Shown here one piece after another: positions 42,415-51,614 of a stretch of 64,000 nt of DNA; the stretch's first letter is position 1, and each line of letters opens with the position of its first letter. The translations under genes and the position numbers were made by a program. Source of the stretch: Kuafuiihalomonas sp050331295 (lineage in GTDB: Bacteria > Myxococcota > Kuafuiibacteriia > Kuafuiibacteriales > Kuafuiibacteriaceae); the NCBI GenBank assembly GCA_050331295.1, contig JBHJGZ010000006.1, positions 186,001 to 250,000 on the forward strand. Reading direction: 5' to 3'. The notes under the pieces are model-generated. The model did no database searches and had not been told where the DNA came from. It was given only the letters and a program-made list of their open reading frames with translations.

Positions 42415-43799
42415 CGAGCCTTCTGCGGCGAGGCTATCGCTTCGGCCGCATTCATCCGGAGGCGATCGCGGCCCTGGCATGCAGGAGGGCGCGCGACGAT
42501 GAACACGGAGCTTTTCTGGATGTGCCAACCACCTCGCCGGAGGACGCACGGGCGAGCGAGCGTCGCTGGAAAGAAGGTCGGCTCCGATCGCGTCTCGAAG
42601 GTGTCCCTTTTGCCGCAAAAGACAACCTGCTCACCACGGACCTCGGAACCACCGCCGGTTCCCGCATGCTCGAAGACTGGCGGGCCCCCCACGATGCCAC
42701 GGTCGTTCGCCGCCTTCGCGCCGCCGGTGCGGTGTTGGTCGGCAAGACGAATCTCGACGAATTCGGCATGGGGGCCACCGGCGAACTCTCGGCATTTCAC
42801 ACCACCAGGAACCCGCGCTTCCCAGCATGGGCGCCGGGGGGCTCTTCGAGCGGAAGCGCCGCCGCCGTTGCGTCCGGCATCGTTCCGTTCGCCCTCGGCT
42901 CCGATACCGGAGGCTCGGTGCGCCTTCCGGCTGCGTTTTGCCGGGTCGTGGGATTCAAGCCGTCGTACGGCCGGGTGTCCCGTCGCGGCCTGATCGCGTT
43001 CGCGAGTTCCATGGACTGTATCGGCATCCTGGCCTCGACGGTGGTGGAAGCGGCGGACGCCTTCTCCATCATTTCTGGGGCGGACCCTCGCGACCAGACC
43101 TCCGTGGTCCCTGGCCTTTCCGCAACGAAAGGGGCGCTCCGGATCGGACTCTTGGAGCGGGAGGAAAGCACCTTTTGGACCCGCGCCGAGCCGGGGCTGC
43201 GGTGGGCATCGAGCCGAGGGCACCAGCTCTGCTGGGCCGAGGCACCCCCGACCGACGCCTCCCTCGCTGCGTATCACGTGATCTCGTGTGCTGAAGCCGC
43301 TTCGAACCTCGCTCGATACGACGGCATTCGATTCGGACAACGGGTCGAGGCCGAAACCTTTCAAAGAACCGTAGTCGAGAGTCGGAGAGCCGGTCTCGGA
43401 CCCGAAGTTCAAAGGCGTATCGCTCTCGGATCGTTCATTCTTTCTGCGGAGAACCAAACCCTGAAGCGTGCGGTCTCGATCCGGCGCGACGTCGTTCGCC
43501 GATTCGAGGAATTGTTCGAGCGATTCGATCTCCTCTTCTCGCCGACAGCCCCCGAACCGATCGGGCTCGGACAGACTCTGGCGGAGCGTTACGCCCTCGA
43601 CCGACACCTGGTAGGCCCAAGCCTTGCCGGGCTCTGCGCGTTGACGCTTCCTCTCCCGCCGCCGGATCGACCGCCCGTTTCGCTGCAAGTCATCGGCCCG
43701 GCCGGGCATGAAGCGCTGCTCTTCGAGATCGCGGGACGCCTCGAGACGTCACTGAGCCTCCACGAACTCAGCCTGCCCATCCTTTCGCTCATCGACTGA
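42411..43799 (+). CDS. gatA: GatA-like amidase (amidotransferase A subunit)
   Basis: About 462 residues from a GTG at 42411; an ATG at 42387 in the same frame is the alternative. Amidase-signature Ser-Ser-Lys triad is in place: Lys in VPFAAKDNLL, the first Ser in PGGSSSGSAAAV and the second in GSDTGGSVRLPA. Context (NLDEFGMGATGELSAFHTTR) matches GatA closely, so glutaminase activity that feeds ammonia to misacylated tRNA is likely. gatB is not in this window. The 3' end overlaps the convergent RND pump gene by 51 bp. Confidence 0.85.
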   Translation: MTSLLRRGYRFGRIHPEAIAALACRRARDDEHGAFLDVPTTSPEDARASERRWKEGRLRSRLEGVPFAAKDNLLTTDLGTTAGSRMLEDWRAPHDATVVRRLRAAGAVLVGKTNLDEFGMGATGELSAFHTTRNPRFPAWAPGGSSSGSAAAVASGIVPFALGSDTGGSVRLPAAFCRVVGFKPSYGRVSRRGLIAFASSMDCIGILASTVVEAADAFSIISGADPRDQTSVVPGLSATKGALRIGLLEREESTFWTRAEPGLRWASSRGHQLCWAEAPPTDASLAAYHVISCAEAASNLARYDGIRFGQRVEAETFQRTVVESRRAGLGPEVQRRIALGSFILSAENQTLKRAVSIRRDVVRRFEELFERFDLLFSPTAPEPIGLGQTLAERYALDRHLVGPSLAGLCALTLPLPPPDRPPVSLQVIGPAGHEALLFEIAGRLETSLSLHELSLPILSLID

Positions 43800-46700
43800 G
43801 GCACCGAAAACGAGCGAGGTCAGGTCTTCGACCACCATGTAGACCGCGGGCACCAAGATGAGGATCACGACGGTCGCAAACATGACCCCGAATCCCAAGC
43901 TGATGGCCATGGGTATCAGGAACCGCGCTTGAATCGAAGTCTCCAAGATCATGGGCGCCAGGCCAAAGAACGTGGTCAACGAGGTGAGCAGGATGGGCCG
44001 AAGTCGACGAGCTCCGGCCAGGCGGATGGCGTCCAGCGCCGAGTGCCCTCGAGCCCGGAATTCATTGGCCGCGTGAACGAGAACCAGGCTGTCGTTCACG
44101 ACGATGCCCGAGACGGCGACGAGACCGAAGACGCTGATCAGGGACAGGTCGTACCCCATCAGCAAGTGACCCAAGATGGCGCCAACCACACCGAATGGAA
44201 TGGCGGACATCACCACTACGGGCTGGATGTAGCTCTTGAATGGAATCGCGAGCAGCGCGAATATGATGAAAGCGGCCAGTACGTAATTGCGGGTCAGGCT
44301 CGACAACGACTCGTCCTGCCTCCGGGTGTCTCCTTCGAAGCTCGCAACCATGCCTCGATAGTCGTTGATGATGGCCGGCAACACGGATTCCTTGAGATCC
44401 CGAACGATCTTTTGGGCATTCGCACCGGCCGTCACATCCGCTTTCACGGTGATGACCCGCTGACCGTCCGCACGAGAGATGGAAGTATACGCTCGGCCGC
44501 GCTCGACCTCCGCCGCCCGGTGAAGAGGTATCTCTCCACCGTCCGTCGTCATGACGAGTAGGTTCTCGATGTCGTATTCGCTTTCTCGTTCCCATTCGGG
44601 TCGCCGAACCATGACCCGGACCTCATCCCGCCCTCGCTGCTGTCGAAGGGCCTCATCACCGTAAAATGCAGCCCGAACCTGGCGCCCCAGCTCCCGGACC
44701 GAAAGCCCCATGCTCTCCCCTTCTTCCGTGAGGCGGATATCGAGCTGCGGCTTGCCGGCCGCGAAGCCATCATCGATGTCTCGAACACCATTGTACGCAC
44801 CCAATGCCTCGGCGACCCGACCGGCAGCTTCCTCCAGTGTGGGAATGTCGGGATGGGATAGCTGTACCTCGATGGCCGCTTCGCTGCCCGGGCCCGTGCT
44901 ATAAACGAAGGTCAACGACTCGAGTCCCGGCAGGTCCTTGACCTTCTCGCGCCACGCGCGCGCGAACTGGGTGGCCGAAAAGCCACGACTCTCACTCGAT
45001 GCCAAGAACACCTGAACGTTGGTAAGATGAGAGCCGGAGCCCCCAGCCGGCGGACCCGGCCCTCTCCGGGTATTGAGCCGCGCTCCAGAGAGCGTGAAGA
45101 TCCCACGGTAGACGTCGTCCCCACCCAACTCTCCCAGGGTTCGTCGGGCCGCCTCATCGAGCGCCTTTCGAACTTCCAGCGTGTCTTCGAACGGGCTCCC
45201 GAACGGCAAGACCGCTCTTGCGGTCACCGAATCGGTATCGACTTTCGGGAAGAACGTGAACGCCAACCTTCCGCTCAGAGGAATCCCGATCACCAGCAGG
45301 AAAATCGCTATCCCGCATGCGATCACGAAGTACCGCTCGCGCGTGGCAAAACGTACCGCGGGCATATACCTCTCCTGGGTAAACCGTTCGAGCACCCTGG
45401 AGAACTTTCTCTGAGGGACGTTCAGAAGACTCATCAACTTCGATTCTCGCCCCGACGGCTGATCATCATCGTTGGCCGCGACCACCGAGCCTCGCGCCTT
45501 TCGACTGAATGGAAATGCGAAGAACCGATAAAGACCCTGCATCAGGGTGCCGCGATGACCCAGGTGGGCCGGCAACACGAACAGAGACTCCACCAATGAA
45601 ATCATCAGCACGCAGACCACGATGGCTGGTATCACGCCGAAGAACTTGCCAGAGGTCCCGGGGACCAAGAACAGGGGCATGAAGGCGGCGACCGAGGTCA
45701 GCACGGAAAAGGTCACCGGCATCGCGATACCTTTGACCCCTTCGATGGCCGCCTGTCGGCGACTCATTCCGCGCTCTCTCAACTCAAAGATGTTTTCACC
45801 AACCACGATGGCATCGTCGACGACGATGCCGAGGGTAATGATGAAGGCAAACAACGAGATCATATTGATGGACACGTCCATCGCCGGGAGCAGAAGCAGA
45901 GATCCCAGAAACGAGATGGGGATGCCGAGGGTGACCCAAAACGCCAACCGTACGTTCAGGAACAGGCCCAACGTCAAGAGCACCAGCAACAACCCGAGCT
46001 GAGCGTTTCTCATGAGGAGGTCGACACGCTCTCGATACATGACGGACCGGTCGTCCAATACCGCGGTCTCGAGTCCGGGAGGAAGTAGGTGACGCGTCTC
46101 GTCCAGATAGGACTTCACCGCGTCGGACACCTGAATTGGCGTCTCGTCCCCACTTCGGTAGACGTTGATCAAGACGGCCGGCTGCTCATTGAAACGGGCT
46201 TCGAAATCGATGTCTTCGAAGCCGTCTTGTATAGAAGCGATGTCCGAGAGCACCACGGACGTGCCGTCGGAAGCGGCCACCACCGGGATATCTCGGAATT
46301 GCTCACCGAAGTCCCGTCGTTCGGCCGTTCGCAGCAATACTTCTCCTGCGCTCGTCTTGACCCCACCGGCCGGGAGCTCCAGAGCGGTCCGCCGAATGAT
46401 GTCCGAAATGCCGGGCAAGGTGAGTCCGTACCGCCGAAGCTCCGCCTGAGACACCTCGACGGCAATCTCACGGGGGCGCGTGCCAGATAACTCCACGTAC
46501 GTGATGTCCGGAAGCAGAAGGAGTTCCTGCCGAATCCGTTCCGCGATTTCCTTGAGCACCTGATCGCTCTGGCTTCCGTAAAGGGCGACCGTTATCACTT
46601 CTCTCCTTATGCTCGCGAGAGAGACCGTTGGGCGCTCGGCGTCTTCAGGAAACGAGGTGATGCGGTCGACGGCACTCTTCACATCCGCCAAGCTCTTGCT

Positions 46701-47036
46701 CGAATCGGTTCCTGCTTCGAGTTCGACCACGACCGATCCGATGCCTTCGGCCGCAGTGGACGTGACTTTCTCGATTCCTTCCAACGTTCGGACGTTCTCC
46801 TCGATGGCGAGAAGGATGCCTTGCTCGACCTCTGACGGGCTCGCCCCTGGATAGGGTACCGACACGGTCACGATATCCAGCTCGAACTCGGGAAAGACTT
46901 CCTGCTTGACCTGGCTTCCTATGATGAAGCCGCCCACCACGAGCACGGTCATCAGCAGGTTGCTCGCCACGTGGTTGTTGGCCATCCACGTGAGTGGCCC
47001 GCCCGAAGCCGCGGGCTGTGAGGGAACCGAACTCAT
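43749..47036 (-). CDS. RND efflux permease (AcrB/MdtB-like)
   Basis: 1095 residues from the ATG at 47036, which overlaps the adaptor stop (ATGA). Opening helix ASNLLMTVLVVGGFIIGSQV, porter repeats starting VSVPYPGASPSEVEQGI, TM4 motif GIVVDDAIVVGENIF with both Asp of the proton relay, and a second half with GIVVNDSLVLVHAANEFRARG. These are standard features of an active proton-driven multidrug or metabolite pump. It is the last gene of tetR, outer-membrane factor, adaptor and pump. Substrate unknown. Its last 51 bp overlap gatA on the other strand. Confidence 0.95.
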   Translation of the reverse strand: MSSVPSQPAASGGPLTWMANNHVASNLLMTVLVVGGFIIGSQVKQEVFPEFELDIVTVSVPYPGASPSEVEQGILLAIEENVRTLEGIEKVTSTAAEGIGSVVVELEAGTDSSKSLADVKSAVDRITSFPEDAERPTVSLASIRREVITVALYGSQSDQVLKEIAERIRQELLLLPDITYVELSGTRPREIAVEVSQAELRRYGLTLPGISDIIRRTALELPAGGVKTSAGEVLLRTAERRDFGEQFRDIPVVAASDGTSVVLSDIASIQDGFEDIDFEARFNEQPAVLINVYRSGDETPIQVSDAVKSYLDETRHLLPPGLETAVLDDRSVMYRERVDLLMRNAQLGLLLVLLTLGLFLNVRLAFWVTLGIPISFLGSLLLLPAMDVSINMISLFAFIITLGIVVDDAIVVGENIFELRERGMSRRQAAIEGVKGIAMPVTFSVLTSVAAFMPLFLVPGTSGKFFGVIPAIVVCVLMISLVESLFVLPAHLGHRGTLMQGLYRFFAFPFSRKARGSVVAANDDDQPSGRESKLMSLLNVPQRKFSRVLERFTQERYMPAVRFATRERYFVIACGIAIFLLVIGIPLSGRLAFTFFPKVDTDSVTARAVLPFGSPFEDTLEVRKALDEAARRTLGELGGDDVYRGIFTLSGARLNTRRGPGPPAGGSGSHLTNVQVFLASSESRGFSATQFARAWREKVKDLPGLESLTFVYSTGPGSEAAIEVQLSHPDIPTLEEAAGRVAEALGAYNGVRDIDDGFAAGKPQLDIRLTEEGESMGLSVRELGRQVRAAFYGDEALRQQRGRDEVRVMVRRPEWERESEYDIENLLVMTTDGGEIPLHRAAEVERGRAYTSISRADGQRVITVKADVTAGANAQKIVRDLKESVLPAIINDYRGMVASFEGDTRRQDESLSSLTRNYVLAAFIIFALLAIPFKSYIQPVVVMSAIPFGVVGAILGHLLMGYDLSLISVFGLVAVSGIVVNDSLVLVHAANEFRARGHSALDAIRLAGARRLRPILLTSLTTFFGLAPMILETSIQARFLIPMAISLGFGVMFATVVILILVPAVYMVVEDLTSLVFGASVDERKDGQAEFVEAQ

Positions 47037-48214
47037 AGCTGCGCCGAAGATTCTCGAGGCAGCGGAGCTTCGCGGTCGCGAAGTCTCATACCTCGGACCG
47101 GAGCCGCGATACGCGAGGTGATGAGCCGGTCTCCATCTTCCAGCCCCGAATCGACGTAGACGGTGGTCCGACCGCGCCACACCGTGGACACGGTTCGAAT
47201 CTCCAGCTGTTCATCCGCGTTCATCAGATAGACCTGGCTTCCGTCCCGGAGCGCGCTTCGGGGGACGACCGCGACCTGCTCCGCCGTGCGGCCCCGAAGA
47301 AGCACCTCAACGTACGACGAGAGCAATAGCGGCCTTCGCAGCGCCGGGTCCTCCTCCAAGTCCAGCGGGTCGTCGATCGCGACCAGGACCCGCGCCATCC
47401 GTCCTCTGGGGTCGAGGTCGGGAAGAACGTGAATCACGTGTCCGTCCTTTTCGATCGTCGAGCCCGGCACCTGATGACGGATCACAGCGGGAATGGACGC
47501 TTCGTCGCGTAGCCATTCGAGCGCCGAAACCGGAACCGACAGCTGAACCCAGAAGACATCGGTTCCGACCAGAGTCGCCACCACGGTATTGGGCGTTACC
47601 AACTGTCCGAGATCGACGCTCTCACTCTGGACGAATGCGTTGAAGGGAGCGCGAAGGCTCGTGCGTTCGAGGTTCAGTTTGGCTTGTTCCAGTCGAGCCT
47701 TCGCCGACGTCAATGTCGCCTTCGCGTTGCGCAGATGGGGACGGCGCAAGGCGAGTTCCGCGTCGCTTTCCGCCATGGTCTTGTCCCGACCGAGGAGCTC
47801 GAACTCCTTCTTCGCAATGGTTTGCCGTCCCCTCTCAATCTCTAGCTCGAATCGTGCGCGTTCGACGTCGGCCCTCGCCTGTTCCAGAGCAAAACGATAG
47901 TCGGCCGCATCGATGCTCAGGAGTGTGCTCCCGGCCGGGAACGTGGCTCCTGGGACCAGTCGTTCATGGAACTCGAGAATTCTCCCCGACACCTCGGGCC
48001 GCAGCTCCACCTGTCGCGCCGGAATGACGGTTCCCATGCCACTGACCCGAATCGGCTCCGATCCCAGCCGGACGCTACGGATCTCGACGCGAGTCGGAAG
48101 CGGTTCCACTGCCGTCTTTTGAGGCGTTGGCTTGGTCGCCACCAAGGCGACGAGTCCAGCTCCTCCAATCGCAATGACGACCAAAGGAGCGATCATTCGA
48201 ATCGTCGTATTCAC
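47033..48214 (-). CDS. RND efflux periplasmic adaptor
   Basis: 393 residues from a GTG whose GTGA overlaps the stop of the outer-membrane factor gene. N-terminal membrane anchor (MIAPLVVIAIGGAGLVALVA), barrel-sandwich half GMGTVIPARQVELRPEVSGR, coiled-coil hairpin (ARADVERARFELEIERGRQT), second half RTSLRAPFNAFVQSESVDLG, and beta-barrel. Bridges the pump and the channel. Confidence 0.92.
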   Translation of the reverse strand: MNTTIRMIAPLVVIAIGGAGLVALVATKPTPQKTAVEPLPTRVEIRSVRLGSEPIRVSGMGTVIPARQVELRPEVSGRILEFHERLVPGATFPAGSTLLSIDAADYRFALEQARADVERARFELEIERGRQTIAKKEFELLGRDKTMAESDAELALRRPHLRNAKATLTSAKARLEQAKLNLERTSLRAPFNAFVQSESVDLGQLVTPNTVVATLVGTDVFWVQLSVPVSALEWLRDEASIPAVIRHQVPGSTIEKDGHVIHVLPDLDPRGRMARVLVAIDDPLDLEEDPALRRPLLLSSYVEVLLRGRTAEQVAVVPRSALRDGSQVYLMNADEQLEIRTVSTVWRGRTTVYVDSGLEDGDRLITSRIAAPVRGMRLRDREAPLPRESSAQL

Positions 48215-49644
48215 GAAGTCTCTCCGTTTTCCTCGCCGGGCAGCCGAGGTGTTTTCAGCCCTTCTGTCCAAGTGCCACCGAGGGCTCGATACAGCTCGAC
48301 TCGAAAGGACAGGAGCTGTCGCTTAGCGGTGACCAGACTTCGCTCTGCGGTCTGGGTTGCGGTCAACGCCGTCAGGACCGGAAGATAGTCGGACAGTCCG
48401 TTACCATAGCGAATCCTCGCCTCTTGCAAGGCACCCTCCGCCGCGATGCGTTGCTCCTCCAGGTCCACGAGCAACTCTTGCTGCTGCGCTTCTTGAGCCA
48501 GGGCGTCCTGCACCTCCCGAAGGGCCACCAAAACCGTCTGGCCGTACACACCCAGCAGTTCGTCGAACCGCGCTCGCTGCCCCTCCACTTGCGAAGACAG
48601 ACGACCACCGTCGTACACAACCGCTGTGATCGACGACCCCACACTCCAAACGAATTGTTGAAACAGGTCGCTCAGGTCGAATGCCCGAAAGCCAGTGCTC
48701 GCATCGAGGCTCACGCGCGGGAAGCGCTCGGCTATCGCGACCCCGATCCGGTGGTCCTCTGCCACCAATCTAGCCTGAGCCGCCTGGACGTCCGGTCGCT
48801 GCAAGAGCACTGCCGCCGGCACCCCCAATTCCGGAAGCGGCGGGGGGGTCGGCAATGAGGTGGGGGCCTGGTCGGTATCGATGGACCGAGGGGCGCGTCC
48901 GACGAGGACGGCCAGTTGATGCTCCAACACCGCCAGTCGGGCCCTCACCGGAGGTCGAAGCGCCCGGGTCGACGCCAGCTGTTGACGCTGCTGAAAGACG
49001 TCGAGCCCCCCCGATACGCCTTGGTCGAACCGAAGCTCGAGCAACTCGAGGAATGTCTTGCTGCTCTCGATCTGCGCTTCCAGCAACTTCAAGGTTTGGC
49101 GTTGCTCGATCAGCTCGAGATAGGTGTCGGTGACTCGAGCCGCCAACGTCATGGCCGCGGCCGAGACGTCGGCCTCGGCCGCGACGCGGTCCTTTCGAGA
49201 CGCTCCGTAGCCTTGCGCCACGCGACCCCATAGGTCGATCTCGTACGACGCGGCCGCCGTGAGTCCGAATTGGTCCTGTGAGAATCCCACGGGTCCTTGC
49301 CCGAAATTCACCACCGTTTTGGAGCGACCGCCGTTGGCGTCGCCGCTTATGGTCGGGAAGAATCCGGAGCGGGCCCCGCGAACCGCCGCGTCGGCTTGGC
49401 GGAGCCGAGCAAACGCCTGATAGAGGTCGAGGTTCTGCTGAAAAGCCTTACGGAGAAGCGCATCGAGCCGCGGGTCTTCGAAGCTTTCCCACCACCGCGC
49501 GTCCGATGGGGAGGTCGAACTGGCTTCGCCTCGCCAAGCCTCCGGCACGATGATGGGTGGCTCCGGCGCCTCTTCTACCGAATGGAGCAGACCTCCACAT
49601 CCGGCGGTACCCACGAACAAGGTGGCCGAAAGTCTACGCATCAT
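48211..49644 (-). CDS. efflux outer-membrane lipoprotein (OprM/NodT-like)
   Basis: 477 residues from the ATG at 49644, which overlaps the tetR stop. Signal peptide MRRLSATLFVGTAGC with a lipidated Cys, then the WWESFEDPRLDALLRKAFQQ segment typical of the OprM/NodT family, two coiled-coil repeats (AAMTLAARVTDTYLELIEQR; VALREVQDALAQEAQQQEL) and the IDLWGRV motif. Forms the outer-membrane exit duct. Coupled by 4-bp overlaps on both sides. Confidence 0.93.
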   Translation of the reverse strand: MMRRLSATLFVGTAGCGGLLHSVEEAPEPPIIVPEAWRGEASSTSPSDARWWESFEDPRLDALLRKAFQQNLDLYQAFARLRQADAAVRGARSGFFPTISGDANGGRSKTVVNFGQGPVGFSQDQFGLTAAASYEIDLWGRVAQGYGASRKDRVAAEADVSAAAMTLAARVTDTYLELIEQRQTLKLLEAQIESSKTFLELLELRFDQGVSGGLDVFQQRQQLASTRALRPPVRARLAVLEHQLAVLVGRAPRSIDTDQAPTSLPTPPPLPELGVPAAVLLQRPDVQAAQARLVAEDHRIGVAIAERFPRVSLDASTGFRAFDLSDLFQQFVWSVGSSITAVVYDGGRLSSQVEGQRARFDELLGVYGQTVLVALREVQDALAQEAQQQELLVDLEEQRIAAEGALQEARIRYGNGLSDYLPVLTALTATQTAERSLVTAKRQLLSFRVELYRALGGTWTEGLKTPRLPGEENGETS

Positions 49645-50231
49645 CCTACGACCTCTCTTTCGATGCCTCGAAACAGGACCGTTCGCGCAGCTTGGGCAAA
49701 GTCGCGAGCGGTGCCACCCGGAGAAAGTCCGGTGGCCTCGAAGAAGACGAAGTGAATACATGAGCCGAGGATGAGCCGAGCGGTGGCTTCGGGCTCTGAA
49801 ACCGTAAGCCGCCCGGCATTCGTCTCGACTTCCAGCCATCGACGCACTGCCGACAAGATCCGGGCCGGAGGGGGATGGGCCATGCCGGCGAACAAACGCT
49901 CTGGCACCGTGTTGGCCCAAAGCATCATCATTCGGGGCAAAGCGATCCGAAGACGCTGAATGATGGCGACCATCAGCTCCTCGAGTGCGGAGCCAGGGTC
50001 CGACCGCTGGGCCAGGACGTCGACCTGCGCAACGACCTCATCGACCGGCTGAAAGTCCATGCTTTCCAGGAAGAGTTTTTCTTTGCTGGGGAATCGCTTG
50101 AAGACCGTGCCCTCCGACACCCCCGCCCTTCGAGCGATGGCGGCGGTCGAAGCCTGAAAGCCCCGCTCCATGAACTCCGCCCGTGCCGCATTGAGAATCT
50201 GCTCGTCGGAGATGGTAGAGGGCCGTGCCAT
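49641..50231 (-). CDS. TetR-family repressor of the efflux operon
   Basis: 196 residues. N-terminal HTH: ISDEQILNAARAEFMERGFQ, then STAAIARRAGVSEGTVFKRF; the C-terminal ligand domain is variable. It is the first gene of the operon and is translated into the channel gene (4-bp overlap), so it probably represses its own promoter and is relieved by a pumped compound. A perfect 14-bp palindrome lies 13 bp upstream of its ATG. Confidence 0.93.
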   Translation of the reverse strand: MARPSTISDEQILNAARAEFMERGFQASTAAIARRAGVSEGTVFKRFPSKEKLFLESMDFQPVDEVVAQVDVLAQRSDPGSALEELMVAIIQRLRIALPRMMMLWANTVPERLFAGMAHPPPARILSAVRRWLEVETNAGRLTVSEPEATARLILGSCIHFVFFEATGLSPGGTARDFAQAARTVLFRGIEREVVG

Positions 50232-50243
50232 TCAGCGAATGTA

Positions 50244-50257
50244 AGTGAGTACTCACT
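50244..50257. promoter_or_regulatory. TetR operator palindrome
   Basis: AGTGAGTACTCACT is a perfect 14-bp palindrome 13-26 bp upstream of the tetR start. It matches the TGAGT/ACTCA half-site spacing used by many TetR regulators and would overlap the promoter or transcript start of the tetR-efflux operon, which fits autorepression. Confidence 0.75.
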
Positions 50258-50276
50258 CATCGAAGCGCAAGTGGAA

Positions 50277-51068
50277 TCACACCGGATTATCCGAAGATTT
50301 CTCGAGGTCGTCGGACTCGGTCAGACCGAGGTGTCCGGAATGGAACGATCCCTCGACCAAGGAGACCATGCCGCGGCACTGTTCGGTGAATTCTCGAATC
50401 CAGAGTGCGGCCCGAGACCGAAGGCGCCGGCCGACCCGTCCTTCCGCATGAAGCTGCAAGGCGGCCTCCAAGCGCACCCAGTCCGGGAGCTCCGGATTCT
50501 CCATGATCGAGACCACCTGTTCAGGACCATCTCCGTCGGCGAGCATGCGAATCCGCTCGAGAGACCAGAGTGCGCGGACCCGAGGATCCGACTCATGCAG
50601 CTCTCCGGGACCCCAACCGCTCCGGCCGAGGGTCTCCAGTCGCGGGAGGACGGCAGGTTGCCGACTCACCACGAATACGCGGGAGGGGTGGACCCGGATC
50701 ACATCGGCGTAGGCCTGCAGCGCACGGAGCATCGCCCGCCGCGCGGGCCTCAACCACAATCGAATCCCCGACAGCGAACCTGCAACCCGGAGCTCTCCGT
50801 CGAAAGCGAGATCTCCTGTCAGGCTCGGTTGCGCCCCGCGCCGTGCGGAGGGGCGGTGCCAAAACGTGAGGGGCGATGATGGTCCTTGGTCCACCCACCA
50901 CCGGATCGCGAATCTCGGGTCGGCACCCCATTCGAGCTCCGAGCGCAACCGGCGAACACGTCCCCCAACGGAGCTGCTCCACGAGCCCGAACCGGCGATA
51001 AAACCCTGTCGCTCTAGGTCCTCGATCCACCGCGGTTCGCTCACGAAACGGTCATCGGCCTGGCGCAC
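50277..51068 (-). CDS. hypothetical protein upstream of tetR
   Basis: About 263 residues from a GTG at 51068; other GTG starts at 51107 or 51044 are equally possible. The open frame extends upstream into the antisense of the tRNA-Ser gene, so the true start must lie to the left of 51119. Composition is coding-like, rich in Arg, Trp and Leu, with segments such as SGIRLWLRPARRAMLRALQA and PDWVRLEAALQLHAEGRVGR; the latter may be HEAT-like helices. No family recognised, no signal peptide. It ends 45 bp before the tetR ATG, so read-through into the efflux operon is possible. Confidence 0.5.
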   Translation of the reverse strand: MRQADDRFVSEPRWIEDLERQGFIAGSGSWSSSVGGRVRRLRSELEWGADPRFAIRWWVDQGPSSPLTFWHRPSARRGAQPSLTGDLAFDGELRVAGSLSGIRLWLRPARRAMLRALQAYADVIRVHPSRVFVVSRQPAVLPRLETLGRSGWGPGELHESDPRVRALWSLERIRMLADGDGPEQVVSIMENPELPDWVRLEAALQLHAEGRVGRRLRSRAALWIREFTEQCRGMVSLVEGSFHSGHLGLTESDDLEKSSDNPV

Positions 51069-51118
51069 CGAAGGTTGACGGGGGCCCGGGAACCCGCTTA
51101 ATCCCACCGGACGATCGT

Positions 51119-51207
51119 GGAGACGTGGCCGAGTCCGGTTGAAGGCGCTTGATTCGAAATCAAGTTTACGGGCAACCGTAACGGGGGTTCGAATCCCTCC
51201 GTCTCCG
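51119..51207 (+). tRNA. tRNA-Ser (anticodon CGA)
   Basis: Class II tRNA of 89 nt. Acceptor GGAGACG pairs with CGTCTCC and the discriminator is G. D-arm GGCCGAGTCCGGTTGAAGGC, anticodon arm CTTGA-TTCGAAA-TCAAG (anticodon CGA), long variable arm (TTACGGGCAACCGTAA) and T-arm with GGTTCGAATCC. CCA is not encoded. Confidence 0.97.
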
Positions 51208-51229
51208 TTCATTCCGAGCGAGCACCACC

Positions 51230-51601
51230 ATGAATTTATTCGACAGCCTGAATCGCTTCGTCGACTCGACGACCTCGGAGTACATGCCGGACGCCGCGTC
51301 GCGGCTCCTGGAGCTGCTCGAGGCGGATGAAGTGGAACCGCTCAAGAGCCCCGGCGCCGCGGTGAGCGCGGAAGACGTGGCCGACCGGCTGGAGACCCGC
51401 CTCCGGAGGCTCGGTCGAGGAGGGGACGGGATCGAGGCGGTTGAAGACGCCGTGGCCCACCTTCGCGCCGCAGACGGCCTCCGGGTTCGCCCCTGGACGT
51501 TTGAAGACGGAGACGGCGTGCGATGGTTCGTCCTCGCCGACGAGGAGCACGACATCGTGGCGTGCTACACGAGCGCCCCCTTCACCGAAGCCGAGGTCTG
51601 A
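51230..51601 (+). CDS. hypothetical small acidic protein
   Basis: 123 residues starting 22 bp after tRNA-Ser. Acidic, without signal or membrane segment. A helical first half (AASRLLELLEADEVEPL, VADRLETRLRRLG) is followed by a strand-rich end (GVRWFVLADEEHDIVACYTS). No family recognised. It faces the bacterioferritin gene, whose stop is 13 bp away. Confidence 0.6.
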   Translation: MNLFDSLNRFVDSTTSEYMPDAASRLLELLEADEVEPLKSPGAAVSAEDVADRLETRLRRLGRGGDGIEAVEDAVAHLRAADGLRVRPWTFEDGDGVRWFVLADEEHDIVACYTSAPFTEAEV

Positions 51602-51614
51602 CCGAGAAGGCCGT

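Noticed and set aside
42411..43799. gatA as a generic amidase rather than GatA
   Set aside because: The NLDEFGMGATGELSAFH segment and the preceding gatC-like gene favour GatA; a stand-alone amidase remains possible because gatB is absent.
51069..51212. Extension of the hypothetical gene at 50277-51068 through the tRNA-Ser gene
   Set aside because: The residues GIRTPVTVARKLDFESSAFN are the well-known false translation of the antisense of tRNA-Ser; a start must lie left of 51119.
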